From: Mucilaginibacter phyllosphaerae
GTDB taxonomy: Bacteria; Bacteroidota; Bacteroidia; Sphingobacteriales; Sphingobacteriaceae
Assembly (NCBI RefSeq): GCF_004378255.1
Contig: NZ_SNQG01000007.1
Span: forward strand, 214,199-278,198
Direction: 5' to 3'
DNA: 64,000 nucleotides
Both the position numbers and the translations under genes were made by a program. Positions 18,547-25,817 of the stretch are shown here, piece by piece. Below the pieces are notes generated by a model, which searched no databases, was not told where the DNA came from, and saw only the letters and a list, made by a program, of their open reading frames with translations. The stretch's first letter is position 1. Each line of letters opens with the position of its first letter.

Positions 18547-19728
18547 TTAAAAGCCAAAGTGTTTGATATAGGTACTCAGGTCCTTATCTCCCCTGCCCGA
18601 CAGGCAGATCACCACGTTATCATTTTTTTGGAAAGTCATTTTCTCCAGGTAAGCCAAAGCATGCGCGGTCTCTATCGCGGGGATAATACCTTCCATTTGC
18701 GAGCATAGCAGGCCGGCGTTTAAAGCTTCATCATCGGTAATGCTTACGTATGTGGCACGGTTAATTTTGTACAGGTGTGCATGCTGCGGGCCTATCCCCG
18801 GATAATCTAACCCGGCCGAGATAGAATATGGTTCTACAACCTGCCCGTCGTCGCTTTGCATCAGTATGGTACGGCTGCCGTGCAGTACCCCTTCGCGGCC
18901 CAAAAAGGTAGTTGCTGCCGAGTGGCCGCTGTTTACACCCTTGCCTGCTGCCTCAACAGCAACCAGTTTTACCTCCTCATCATCTAAAAAATGATAGAAC
19001 ATCCCCATGGCGTTGCTGCCGCCGCCCACGCAAGCCATTACATACTGCGGCAATTCACTGCCCGTTTGTTCCAAAAGCTGCTTTTTAGTTTCGGCAGATA
19101 TAATTGCCTGGAACCTGGCAACCATATCCGGATAAGGGTACGGGCCCACTACCGAGCCGATAATGTAATGTGTATCAACCGGGTTGCCAATCCAGTCGCG
19201 CAGGGCCTCGTTAGTGGCATCCTTAAGCGTTTTACTGCCCGATGTTGCCGGCACTACCGTAGCGCCCAGCATTTTCATACGGGCTACGTTTGGTGCCTGG
19301 CGCTCCATATCTATCTCGCCCATGTAAACTATACATTCAATGCCCATTAAGGCGCAAACAGTAGCTGTGGCTACCCCGTGCTGGCCGGCGCCTGTTTCGG
19401 CAATAATGCGTTTTTTACCCAGTCGTTTGGCTAACAGTATCTGCCCGATGGCATTATTTATTTTATGTGAGCCGGTATGGTTCAAATCTTCGCGTTTAAA
19501 GAAGATATTGGCACCATATTTTTCTGAATATCTTTTGGCATGATATAAAGGCGAAGGCCTGCCCACATAATCTTTCAACAGCTGGTCAAACTCAGCCTTA
19601 AACTCGGGGTCGCTTAATATCTTGATGTATTCTGCCCTTAGTTCTTCTACATTGGGGTATAGCATTTCGGGTATATATGCACCACCAAAATCACCATAAT
19701 AGCCTTGTTCGTTAACTCCGTACTTCAT
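18547..19728 (-). CDS. trpB: Tryptophan synthase beta subunit
   Basis: This 393-residue enzyme condenses indole with L-serine to make L-tryptophan, the last step of the pathway. The PLP-lysine motif HTGSHKINNA is near residue 82 and the phosphate-binding loop GGGSNAMG near residue 233. The length and N-terminus (GYYGDFGGAYIPEML) are typical of TrpB1. It normally works with TrpA, but no trpA is adjacent here; the next gene downstream is an ABC permease under separate control. It is the third gene of the trpD-trpF-trpB unit, 50 bp after trpF, and would be controlled by the attenuator ahead of trpD. Confidence 0.97.
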   Translation of the reverse strand: MKYGVNEQGYYGDFGGAYIPEMLYPNVEELRAEYIKILSDPEFKAEFDQLLKDYVGRPSPLYHAKRYSEKYGANIFFKREDLNHTGSHKINNAIGQILLAKRLGKKRIIAETGAGQHGVATATVCALMGIECIVYMGEIDMERQAPNVARMKMLGATVVPATSGSKTLKDATNEALRDWIGNPVDTHYIIGSVVGPYPYPDMVARFQAIISAETKKQLLEQTGSELPQYVMACVGGGSNAMGMFYHFLDDEEVKLVAVEAAGKGVNSGHSAATTFLGREGVLHGSRTILMQSDDGQVVEPYSISAGLDYPGIGPQHAHLYKINRATYVSITDDEALNAGLLCSQMEGIIPAIETAHALAYLEKMTFQKNDNVVICLSGRGDKDLSTYIKHFGF

Positions 19729-19778
19729 CCGAAAATAATTATTGATTTAATGGATCAGTGATTTAAAAAAGCAAATCA

Positions 19779-20399
19779 CTACTCCGCTTTTACCTTATTA
19801 AATGCCTTTGTTAATTTATCCGTATCCTTTAATGCGGGTGACAGCTCGAATTTACTGTTCAGATCTACGCCGTAAAACGCCGGGTGGGTTATTTTTTTTA
19901 TCTCCTCCAGGTTATCCAAACTTAAACCGCCCGATAAAAAAAAAGGTACATGCAGCTTATATTGATCTAAAATATCCCAGTTAAATGTTACGCCCGAGCC
20001 GCCGTGCACCGGCGTTTTAGTATCGAACAGGAAATAATCTGCGCTATTCCTGTAAGCTTCCAGTTGTGCAAAATCAAAGTTTTCATCAACGCCAAAAGCT
20101 TTAATAACCTGCACCTCGTGCCGGTACATATCGCAAAACTCCGGGCTTTCGCTGCCATGCAGCTGTATCGCATCAAACTTGTATTTATAGATCATCTTAC
20201 TGATGCTGTCGGCATCTTCGTTCACAAAAACGCCTACCTTAATAATATCTGTAGGGATATTTACCAACTCGTCGTCAGCCATCCCGCCAATAAAACGCGG
20301 CGATTGTGCATAACAGATAAAACCCATATAATCTGGCGCCAAAGCTTCAACAGCTTTAATATTATCCCTATATTTTAATCCGCAAACCTTAATTTTCAT
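19779..20399 (-). CDS. trpF: Phosphoribosylanthranilate isomerase
   Basis: This 206-residue (beta/alpha)8 enzyme converts phosphoribosylanthranilate to CdRP in tryptophan synthesis. The N-terminus MKIKVCGLKYRDNIKA contains the conserved catalytic Cys (KVCGL). Other markers are GFICYAQSPRFI, IQLHGSE, LFDTKT, GGSGVTFNW and LSGGLSLDN, which form the phosphate-binding end of the barrel. The start codon lies 1 bp after the trpD stop codon, so translation is probably coupled. trpC, which often sits between trpD and trpF, is absent from this locus. Confidence 0.96.
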   Translation of the reverse strand: MKIKVCGLKYRDNIKAVEALAPDYMGFICYAQSPRFIGGMADDELVNIPTDIIKVGVFVNEDADSISKMIYKYKFDAIQLHGSESPEFCDMYRHEVQVIKAFGVDENFDFAQLEAYRNSADYFLFDTKTPVHGGSGVTFNWDILDQYKLHVPFFLSGGLSLDNLEEIKKITHPAFYGVDLNSKFELSPALKDTDKLTKAFNKVKAE

Positions 20400-20400
20400 G

Positions 20401-21390
20401 TTAACCGGCTATCAAAGTTTTAAAACTGTTAAGCGCCTTTTTGGCCACCAACGATTCTTCGGCCTCGTAAAAGCAATCTGCAAAGCTTTTTTGGGGGTGG
20501 ATGGTTTTAATGGCCATTGCTGCATTGCTTAACACCACGCTGATCTGTGCTGCACTTGCTTCATGCTGCAATACTTTCATAAATATTTCTGCCGAATCAC
20601 CTACGGTATGGCCGCCGGTTATCTGGTCTTCATTTAGTTTATCAAAGCCCAGGCTTTCTATACTGTTTATTTTTTCGCCTTCGGACGAAAAGGTTTTAAA
20701 ATCGCAGGTAAGCGAGATCTCGTCGTACCCATCCAATGCATTCAGTATTGTGTATTTTACGTTTGATTTTTGGTACAGGTAGGCATAGATCCTCGCCAGT
20801 TCCAAATTAAAAACGCCAACCATCTGGTTTTGGGGCTTGGCGGGGTTTACCAGCGGGCCCAGCATATTAAAAAAGGTTTTTACGCCCAGTTCCCTGCGGA
20901 TGGGTGCCACGGTTTTCATGGCCGGGTGGAATAAGGGGGCATGTAAAAAGCAGATGTTTGCCTTATCTACACTACGTTTAAGCGCATCGGTGTTATTGGT
21001 AAAAGTATAACCCAGGTGTTCCATTACGTTAGATGAACCACAGCCCGATGATACGCCGTAGTTGCCATGCTTGGCCACCTTGTAACCCGCCCCGGCAACC
21101 ACAAACGATGCCAGGGTAGAGATATTGAAGGTATCCTTACCATCACCGCCGGTGCCGCAAAGGTCAATCAGTTCGCCGTTCTGCAAGTCAACCGGCAGGC
21201 AAAGTTCCAGCATGGCATCACGGAAACCTTCCAGTTCATTCACGGTGATGCTGCGCATGCAATAGGCCGTCATAAAGGCTGCCATTTGCGAATTGTTGAA
21301 CTTACCCAGTGCAATATCCTTCAGGATATCTTTAGATTGTTGGCGGGTAAAAGTTTTATGTTCAAAAAGATGATTAAGTATCTGTTTCAT
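20401..21390 (-). CDS. trpD: Anthranilate phosphoribosyltransferase
   Basis: It transfers the phosphoribosyl group of PRPP to anthranilate. The ATG at 21390 gives MKQILNHLFEHKTFTRQQS and 329 residues, the usual length. The longer open frame to 21444 would run through the attenuator hairpin and is rejected. Motifs are LCGTGGDGKDTFNIST for PRPP/phosphate binding, KHGNYGVSSGCGSSNVME, and FNMLGPLVNPA. It is the first structural gene after the leader peptide, starting 11 bp after the terminator T-run. It is a stand-alone TrpD, not fused to TrpG. Confidence 0.96.
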   Translation of the reverse strand: MKQILNHLFEHKTFTRQQSKDILKDIALGKFNNSQMAAFMTAYCMRSITVNELEGFRDAMLELCLPVDLQNGELIDLCGTGGDGKDTFNISTLASFVVAGAGYKVAKHGNYGVSSGCGSSNVMEHLGYTFTNNTDALKRSVDKANICFLHAPLFHPAMKTVAPIRRELGVKTFFNMLGPLVNPAKPQNQMVGVFNLELARIYAYLYQKSNVKYTILNALDGYDEISLTCDFKTFSSEGEKINSIESLGFDKLNEDQITGGHTVGDSAEIFMKVLQHEASAAQISVVLSNAAMAIKTIHPQKSFADCFYEAEESLVAKKALNSFKTLIAG

Positions 21391-21400
21391 AACCGGGCAT

Positions 21401-21429
21401 AAAAAAAGGGTTACCATGTGGCAACCCTT
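21401..21429 (-). terminator. trp attenuator terminator hairpin
   Basis: On the minus-strand RNA, AAGGGTTGCC pairs with GGTAACCCTT (one G-U pair) around the loop ACAT, and a run of seven Ts overlaps and follows the stem. It is a textbook intrinsic terminator placed between the leader peptide and trpD. Its 5' arm can alternatively pair with GGCAGCC at 21457-21463, the antiterminator. Confidence 0.9.
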
Positions 21430-21456
21430 CTGTATATTTATCAAAACAAAAAATGA

Positions 21457-21483
21457 GGCTGCCTTACGAATTCTCGTTAAGCC
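21457..21483 (-). promoter_or_regulatory. trp attenuator pause hairpin (regions 1:2) and antiterminator arm
   Basis: The stretch from the third Trp codon through the leader stop can fold as GGCTTAACGA paired with TCGTAAG plus AGCC, the 1:2 hairpin. Region 2 (GGCAGCC, 21457-21463) can instead pair with GGGTTGCC in the 5' arm of the terminator. A ribosome stalled at the Trp codons would cover region 1 and favour the antiterminator, allowing transcription of trpDFB. Confidence 0.8.
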
Positions 21484-21517
21484 ACCACCAATTGTTGTTT
21501 AATATTTGCGCTTTCAT
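21464..21517 (-). CDS. trpL: trp operon leader peptide
   Basis: This short frame encodes MKAQILNNNWWWLNENS, 17 residues with three consecutive TGG codons at positions 10-12 (21482-21490). Tryptophan is rare, so a run of three in such a short peptide directly before a terminator and trpD is strong evidence for a leader peptide. It ends 34 bp before the terminator stem, and the Trp codons abut region 1 of the pause hairpin. Its role is to sense charged tRNA-Trp by ribosome stalling. Confidence 0.92.
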   Translation of the reverse strand: MKAQILNNNWWWLNENS

Positions 21518-21528
21518 ATTATTGTTAG

Positions 21529-21564
21529 CAAATATGGAAATTGTTTTCACTAAATGCAAGCATT
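21529..21564 (-). promoter_or_regulatory. Probable promoter of the trp leader
   Basis: CATATTTG (21529-21536) matches the Bacteroidota -7 consensus TAnnTTTG at seven of eight positions. A CTTG at about -33 lies 20 bp upstream. The leader ATG follows closely, so the 5' untranslated region would be only a few nucleotides. The call rests on sequence only. Confidence 0.4.
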
Positions 21565-21683
21565 ATAATATTTTTACAGGGAGCAATTATTGATTTAGCC
21601 ATTTATTAAATAACTGATTTTACGAACCCGGCACATATCTTTAATTTACAGATCGCTAAATCAAACTCATCACATTGTAATTA

Positions 21684-22628
21684 ATGGCTATACATACCCA
21701 GCAAACCAATCCCGAAAAAGACCTTGGCTTTGGCCCGCAGCCGGTGATCAAAAACCAACCGCTGATCAATAAAGATGGTTCGGTAAATGTGAAACGCAAG
21801 GGCCTCTCGCGCTTTAATACAGCCGATAACTATCACACCCTTATTAAAATGAGCTGGGGAAAGTTTTGGGTGGTGGTACTAAGCGGTTACCTGGTTGCTA
21901 ACCTTTTATTTGCCTCTGTATATGTTTTAATAGGCATGGATAGCCTTGAAGGTGCATCCGGCGATACCACGGGCAGCCATTTTCTGGATGCTTTCTTTTT
22001 TTCGGCGCAAACCATATCAACGGTGGGTTACGGGCATATCAGCCCGCATGGCGTGGTGGCCAACAGCGTAGCTGCTTTTGAATCGATGATAGGTTTACTG
22101 GCCTTCGCACTGGCAACAGGCTTGCTTTACGGCCGTTTCTCCAAACCATCTGCCAAAATTGTTTACAGCGAGAACTTACTGGTTGCCCCCTACCGGGATA
22201 ACAGCCGTGGGCTGATGTTCAGGCTGGCAAACATCCGTAAGAATGTACTGATAGACCTGGATATCGAGATCATATTTTCTTATAACGAATTTGTGGATGG
22301 CAAACCTATCCGCCGTTTTTTCCCGCTGGAACTCGAACGTAAATATGTAAGCCTGCTTACCCTGAACTGGACGATAGTGCACCCTTTAAATGCCGGCAGC
22401 CCGCTGATAGAAATGACCAACGAAGACCTGGAATCCTCCCAGGCAAGTTTTTCGGTTTTATTAAAAGCATTTGACGATACCTTCTCGCAAACGGTGCATT
22501 CGCGCACATCCTACGTAGCACAGGATATGGTTTGGAACGCCAGATTTATACCGATGTTTGACCGGGAGGATGACGGAAGAATAGCCTTGGATATGAGCAA
22601 AATAAGTGCTTATCATTTACTTACATAG
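21684..22628 (+). CDS. Inward-rectifier-type potassium channel (KirBac family)
   Basis: This 314-residue channel subunit has a first membrane helix at about 60-83, a pore loop with the selectivity filter TVGYG at 113-117, a second helix at about 125-150, and a C-terminal beta-rich cytoplasmic domain (about 155-300). The C-terminal part (SENLLVAPYRDNSRGLMFRLANIR) is characteristic of the IRK domain and rules out simple two-helix channels. It would form a tetramer conducting K+ across the inner membrane. It is monocistronic and diverges from the trp operon. Gating ligands are not predictable. Confidence 0.92.
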   Translation: MAIHTQQTNPEKDLGFGPQPVIKNQPLINKDGSVNVKRKGLSRFNTADNYHTLIKMSWGKFWVVVLSGYLVANLLFASVYVLIGMDSLEGASGDTTGSHFLDAFFFSAQTISTVGYGHISPHGVVANSVAAFESMIGLLAFALATGLLYGRFSKPSAKIVYSENLLVAPYRDNSRGLMFRLANIRKNVLIDLDIEIIFSYNEFVDGKPIRRFFPLELERKYVSLLTLNWTIVHPLNAGSPLIEMTNEDLESSQASFSVLLKAFDDTFSQTVHSRTSYVAQDMVWNARFIPMFDREDDGRIALDMSKISAYHLLT

Positions 22629-22692
22629 TTGTAAAGCCTGCCGTTTTAAGCAGAAAGTATCCCATAAATTCTCATCACCTGATTCGGCCTGT

Positions 22693-23706
22693 TTAAAAGC
22701 CTTTTAAAGTATTTACCACATATTCTACCTGTTCGGCATGCACATCTAAATGGGTTACAAAACGGATGCGGTGTGTATCGGTACTGCCGGCTTTAATACC
22801 TTTGGCCTGCAGCCTGGCTAAAACCGTATCGGCAGGTTCGGTGGTATCAAATAAAACAATGTTAGTTTCTACCGGTAACACGCTGCTTACCCAATTGCAC
22901 CGGGCAAGTTCTTCGCCTAAAATGCGGGCATGTGCGTGGTCTATCTTTAAACGTTCTACATGATGATCAAGCGCGTAGATCCCGGCGGCAGCCAGGAAAC
23001 CCGCCTGCCGCATACCTCCGCCCAAAACCTTACGGATGCGGCGGGCATACTTAATAGTTGCTTTATCTGCCAGTAAAACAGAGCCTACAGGGGCACCAAG
23101 GCCTTTAGACAGGCAAACCGATATCCCGTCGAAACAAGTGCCATAGCCGGCTGCATTATCGCCGGTATGGGCAAGTGCATTAAATATACGGGCCCCGTCT
23201 AAATGCAGCTTTAACCCGCGTTGTTTACACAATTCGGCAATGGGTTTAATCTGCTCCAGCGTGTAACAGCTGCCGCCGCCTTTGTTAACTGTGTTTTCTA
23301 ACACCACCAGGCTGGTATGCGGGTAATGGATGTTATCTGCGTTTATCTCCGGCGCTATCATTTCTGCTGTTAGTATGCCACGGTAACCGTTTAACAAACG
23401 GGTAGATACGCCGGAGTTAAAGGCAATGCCCCCACCCTCGTACCGGTAAACGTGTGCGGTTTGGTCGGCTATCAGTTCGTCCAGCGGCTGGGTAAAGCAT
23501 TTGATGGCTATCTGGTTGGTCATCGTGCCTGATGGGCAATAAATGGCGGCTTCCATTCCAAACATGGCGGCAGCCTTTTCTTCCAGCGCGTTAACGGTTT
23601 CATCCTCGCCAAAAACATCATCGCCCACCTTGGCGCTCCACATGGCATCAAGCATTCCCGGCGTAGGTTTGGTTACGGTATCGCTGCGCAGATCTACTGT
23701 TATCAT
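22693..23706 (-). CDS. ltaE: Low-specificity L-threonine aldolase
   Basis: This 337-residue PLP enzyme cleaves L-threonine or allo-threonine to glycine and acetaldehyde. It belongs to fold type I: VDLRSDTVTKPTPGM at the N-terminus, HLDGAR with the PLP-binding Asp170, and CLSKGLGAPVGS with the Schiff-base Lys201. Length and motifs match the family throughout. It diverges from the gene at 23750, with a 43-bp intergenic region containing a TAnnTTTG box for that gene. It is not linked to glycine or threonine genes here. Confidence 0.93.
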   Translation of the reverse strand: MITVDLRSDTVTKPTPGMLDAMWSAKVGDDVFGEDETVNALEEKAAAMFGMEAAIYCPSGTMTNQIAIKCFTQPLDELIADQTAHVYRYEGGGIAFNSGVSTRLLNGYRGILTAEMIAPEINADNIHYPHTSLVVLENTVNKGGGSCYTLEQIKPIAELCKQRGLKLHLDGARIFNALAHTGDNAAGYGTCFDGISVCLSKGLGAPVGSVLLADKATIKYARRIRKVLGGGMRQAGFLAAAGIYALDHHVERLKIDHAHARILGEELARCNWVSSVLPVETNIVLFDTTEPADTVLARLQAKGIKAGSTDTHRIRFVTHLDVHAEQVEYVVNTLKGF

Positions 23707-23722
23707 GTCAAAAAAAATCTAT

Positions 23723-23730
23723 TATATTTG
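23723..23730 (+). promoter_or_regulatory. Bacteroidota-type -7 promoter box
   Basis: TATATTTG matches TAnnTTTG exactly and ends 19 bp before the ATG at 23750. It would drive the three-gene operon of secreted paralogs. The -33 element is not obvious. Confidence 0.5.
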
Positions 23731-23749
23731 GTTTCAAATCTAAACCATT

Positions 23750-24391
23750 ATGCGCAAAATTTTACTGCTGCTTTGTATTTTAAGTATTACACTAACAGCC
23801 AAAGCACAGCTATTTAGCAAAAACTGGATAGAAGGATGTTATTACGATACGGCCGGGGTTAAGCACCAAGGGTTAATAGCCTGGGACCCGCCGTCTGCAA
23901 ATAACCTTTTTAAAGGTAAAGGGGATAATATATTTTACAAAAACGGTAAAAAGGGCGAAAAAATAAAGTTAAAGAATAGCGAGATAAGATCCTTTTTATT
24001 AAAAAACGATAATACGATGCTTGATAGCTTTGTTGTAACCAAAAATAAAGATTTCCAGAAAAAACCCTTTTTAATGGTATTGTTTAACAATGATACCAAA
24101 ATATACGTTTCTTACGTAAATAATTCAAGCCCTAATATGGCTCCCAACGCTGCCGGCTTAATGATGTTTTCACCCGGATATAGCGGCAATATTATAAAAT
24201 ATTATTATGGTACTAATCCGGATAGTTTAACCGTTTTAAATAAGAAAAATTTTGTGGAAATAATGAGCTGCTTACTTGCAGGCAAACCCAATGTGGTTGC
24301 CAAAATAAAAGACAAAACTTTTAAAATAAGTAAGTTAGAAGAACTGTTGTATTTCTATAGAACAGACCAATACCCTAAATCAATGTTATAA
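23750..24391 (+). CDS. Secreted protein of unknown function, paralog 1 of 3
   Basis: I do not recognise the family. The 213-residue protein begins with a clear signal peptide (MRKILLLLCILSITLTAKAQ), so it is exported. The mature part shares a core with the next two genes: a W-x-G-YYDTAG start, a DSFVV block, a KPFLMVLFNNDTKIY strand, the motif YYYGTNPDSL, and a C-terminal KNFVEIMS...KPNVVAKIKDKTF segment. Paralog 2 starts 1 bp after its stop codon, so the genes form an operon. It is more AT-rich than paralogs 2 and 3 and lacks their glycine-rich insert. It may be a periplasmic or surface-associated protein. Confidence 0.8.
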   Translation: MRKILLLLCILSITLTAKAQLFSKNWIEGCYYDTAGVKHQGLIAWDPPSANNLFKGKGDNIFYKNGKKGEKIKLKNSEIRSFLLKNDNTMLDSFVVTKNKDFQKKPFLMVLFNNDTKIYVSYVNNSSPNMAPNAAGLMMFSPGYSGNIIKYYYGTNPDSLTVLNKKNFVEIMSCLLAGKPNVVAKIKDKTFKISKLEELLYFYRTDQYPKSML

Positions 24392-24392
24392 A

Positions 24393-25046
24393 ATGCGTAA
24401 AACGCTGTTCATAATTTTCCTACTTGCAGGTGCGTTTACGGCCCGTGCACAAAACCCCGATAACCGCAAATGGTTTGAAGGACGCGTTTACCATACCAGC
24501 GGCGAAGTTTTCGACGGCCTGGTATCATGGACACCGCCGCGTAAAGGCGAATATGAGGACGGCGACCGCATATTTTACTGTGCCGATGAAAAAGCCGAAG
24601 TATTCCCTATCCCCTATTACAAGATCAATTCTTTTGTAATGGGCGATGACAGCATTGTGGTATCGCACAACGTGCAATTTAAAAACAGCCCGTTTATGAC
24701 GGTACTGTTGGATAACCCTACCAAGCTATATGCAAACCAGATCCTGAAGAACGGTTTTCCGCTCATCATCAATACCGGCGGCTTTTCTGGCAATGTGGGC
24801 ATGGGTATCGGTGTAGGTACATCTATTGGCGGCGGTGTAAAAACTACTTATTACTATGGTACCAATGCCGATAAGCTAACCAAGTTGGATAAAAAGCAAT
24901 TTATGGAGGTAATGAGCGGCATGATGGCTGATAAGCCCGAAGTAGTTGCTAAAATTAAAGATAAAACTTTCCGTTACGGTGATATGCAGGACCTGCTAAC
25001 TTATTACTTTACAGGCCAGATGCCCAAAAGATCTTATGACCGCTAA
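24393..25046 (+). CDS. Secreted protein of unknown function, paralog 2 of 3
   Basis: This 217-residue protein has a signal peptide (MRKTLFIIFLLAGAFTARAQ). It is the closest relative of the upstream gene, sharing WFEGRVYHTSG, the DSIVV block, PFMTVLLDNPTKLY, YYYGTNADKL, and KQFMEVMS...KPEVVAKIKDKTF. A short glycine-rich stretch (GGFSGNVGMGIGVGTSIGGG) precedes the YYYGT motif. Its 3' end overlaps paralog 3 by 11 bp, so the genes are translationally coupled. No catalytic motif was identified. The function is unknown. Confidence 0.8.
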   Translation: MRKTLFIIFLLAGAFTARAQNPDNRKWFEGRVYHTSGEVFDGLVSWTPPRKGEYEDGDRIFYCADEKAEVFPIPYYKINSFVMGDDSIVVSHNVQFKNSPFMTVLLDNPTKLYANQILKNGFPLIINTGGFSGNVGMGIGVGTSIGGGVKTTYYYGTNADKLTKLDKKQFMEVMSGMMADKPEVVAKIKDKTFRYGDMQDLLTYYFTGQMPKRSYDR

Positions 25047-25746
25047 TTATAAAAACTATTTGCCTTTACCGGCCCTGGCGCTATTATTTATGATGTTAAC
25101 CGGCCAGGCAGCAACCGCACAAAAATGGCTGCCCGGATATTTTATTGATGTTAAAGGTGTAAAAACCGAAGGCTATATTTATCCTAACCCGGGCGGCAGC
25201 GGGCCTTTTAAAAACGAAGGCTTTATTTCATTCAGGGATGAAGAAAAATCTACCCCGTATTATTTAAGCACCAGCGATCTGCAATGCTTTGTAGCCGGCC
25301 GCGATAGTTTTGTGGTAGCCCATGCCCCCGGTAACGAAACCTGGGCAAAAAAGGAGTTTGATTTTGTGCGTGTTGCTGTAAACAGCGACATGAAAATATA
25401 TGCCACCCGCGGCGCAGACAGTGGCGGCGGTGGTGGTAAAAAGGTGCAGGTAGCACCCGCAGTAGGTATTGGCACAGGCACCTATGGCACCGCTTATGGC
25501 GGCGGCCTGGGTATAAGTATAGGCGGCGGTGGCGGCAGTAACAAATCTAAACTAAGCTATTACTATGGCACCAATACTGCCAATATGAAACACCTTACCG
25601 GCGAAAATTTCATTGATGTAATGAGCGAAGCCATGGCCGACGAGCCCGAGGTTGTAGAACAGATCCGTAACCATAATTTCGGTATTGGTAATGTAGAAAA
25701 ACTGATAGCCTATTTCAATAAGGTTAAAGCTTCGCATTCAAATTAA
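25036..25746 (+). CDS. Secreted protein of unknown function, paralog 3 of 3
   Basis: This 236-residue protein is exported (signal peptide ending near ATAQ, residue 29). It keeps the family core: W-x-PGYFIDVKG, a DSFVV block, YYYGTNTANM and NFIDVMSEAMADEPEVVEQI. It carries the longest glycine-rich insert of the trio, just before YYYGT. The glycine-rich part lengthens from paralog 1 to paralog 3, so the array may be diversifying in that segment. It is the last gene of the operon. It could be a surface or periplasmic structural protein, but nothing in the sequence proves it. Confidence 0.78.
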   Translation: MTANYKNYLPLPALALLFMMLTGQAATAQKWLPGYFIDVKGVKTEGYIYPNPGGSGPFKNEGFISFRDEEKSTPYYLSTSDLQCFVAGRDSFVVAHAPGNETWAKKEFDFVRVAVNSDMKIYATRGADSGGGGGKKVQVAPAVGIGTGTYGTAYGGGLGISIGGGGGSNKSKLSYYYGTNTANMKHLTGENFIDVMSEAMADEPEVVEQIRNHNFGIGNVEKLIAYFNKVKASHSN

Positions 25747-25817
25747 TTACACCGGCCGATTTTTCTTAAAACAAAAATTTAAGTTTTAGTATTTAATAAT
25801 TATAAACTTAAATAGGC

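Noticed and set aside
21406..21415. GGGTTACC in the trp attenuator resembles the ECF -35 element.
   Set aside because: No GTATTAA follows 15 bp later, and the sequence is explained by the terminator stem.
21391..21444. An extended trpD start adding 18 residues.
   Set aside because: The extension would translate through the attenuator terminator hairpin; the ATG at 21390 gives the normal TrpD N-terminus.
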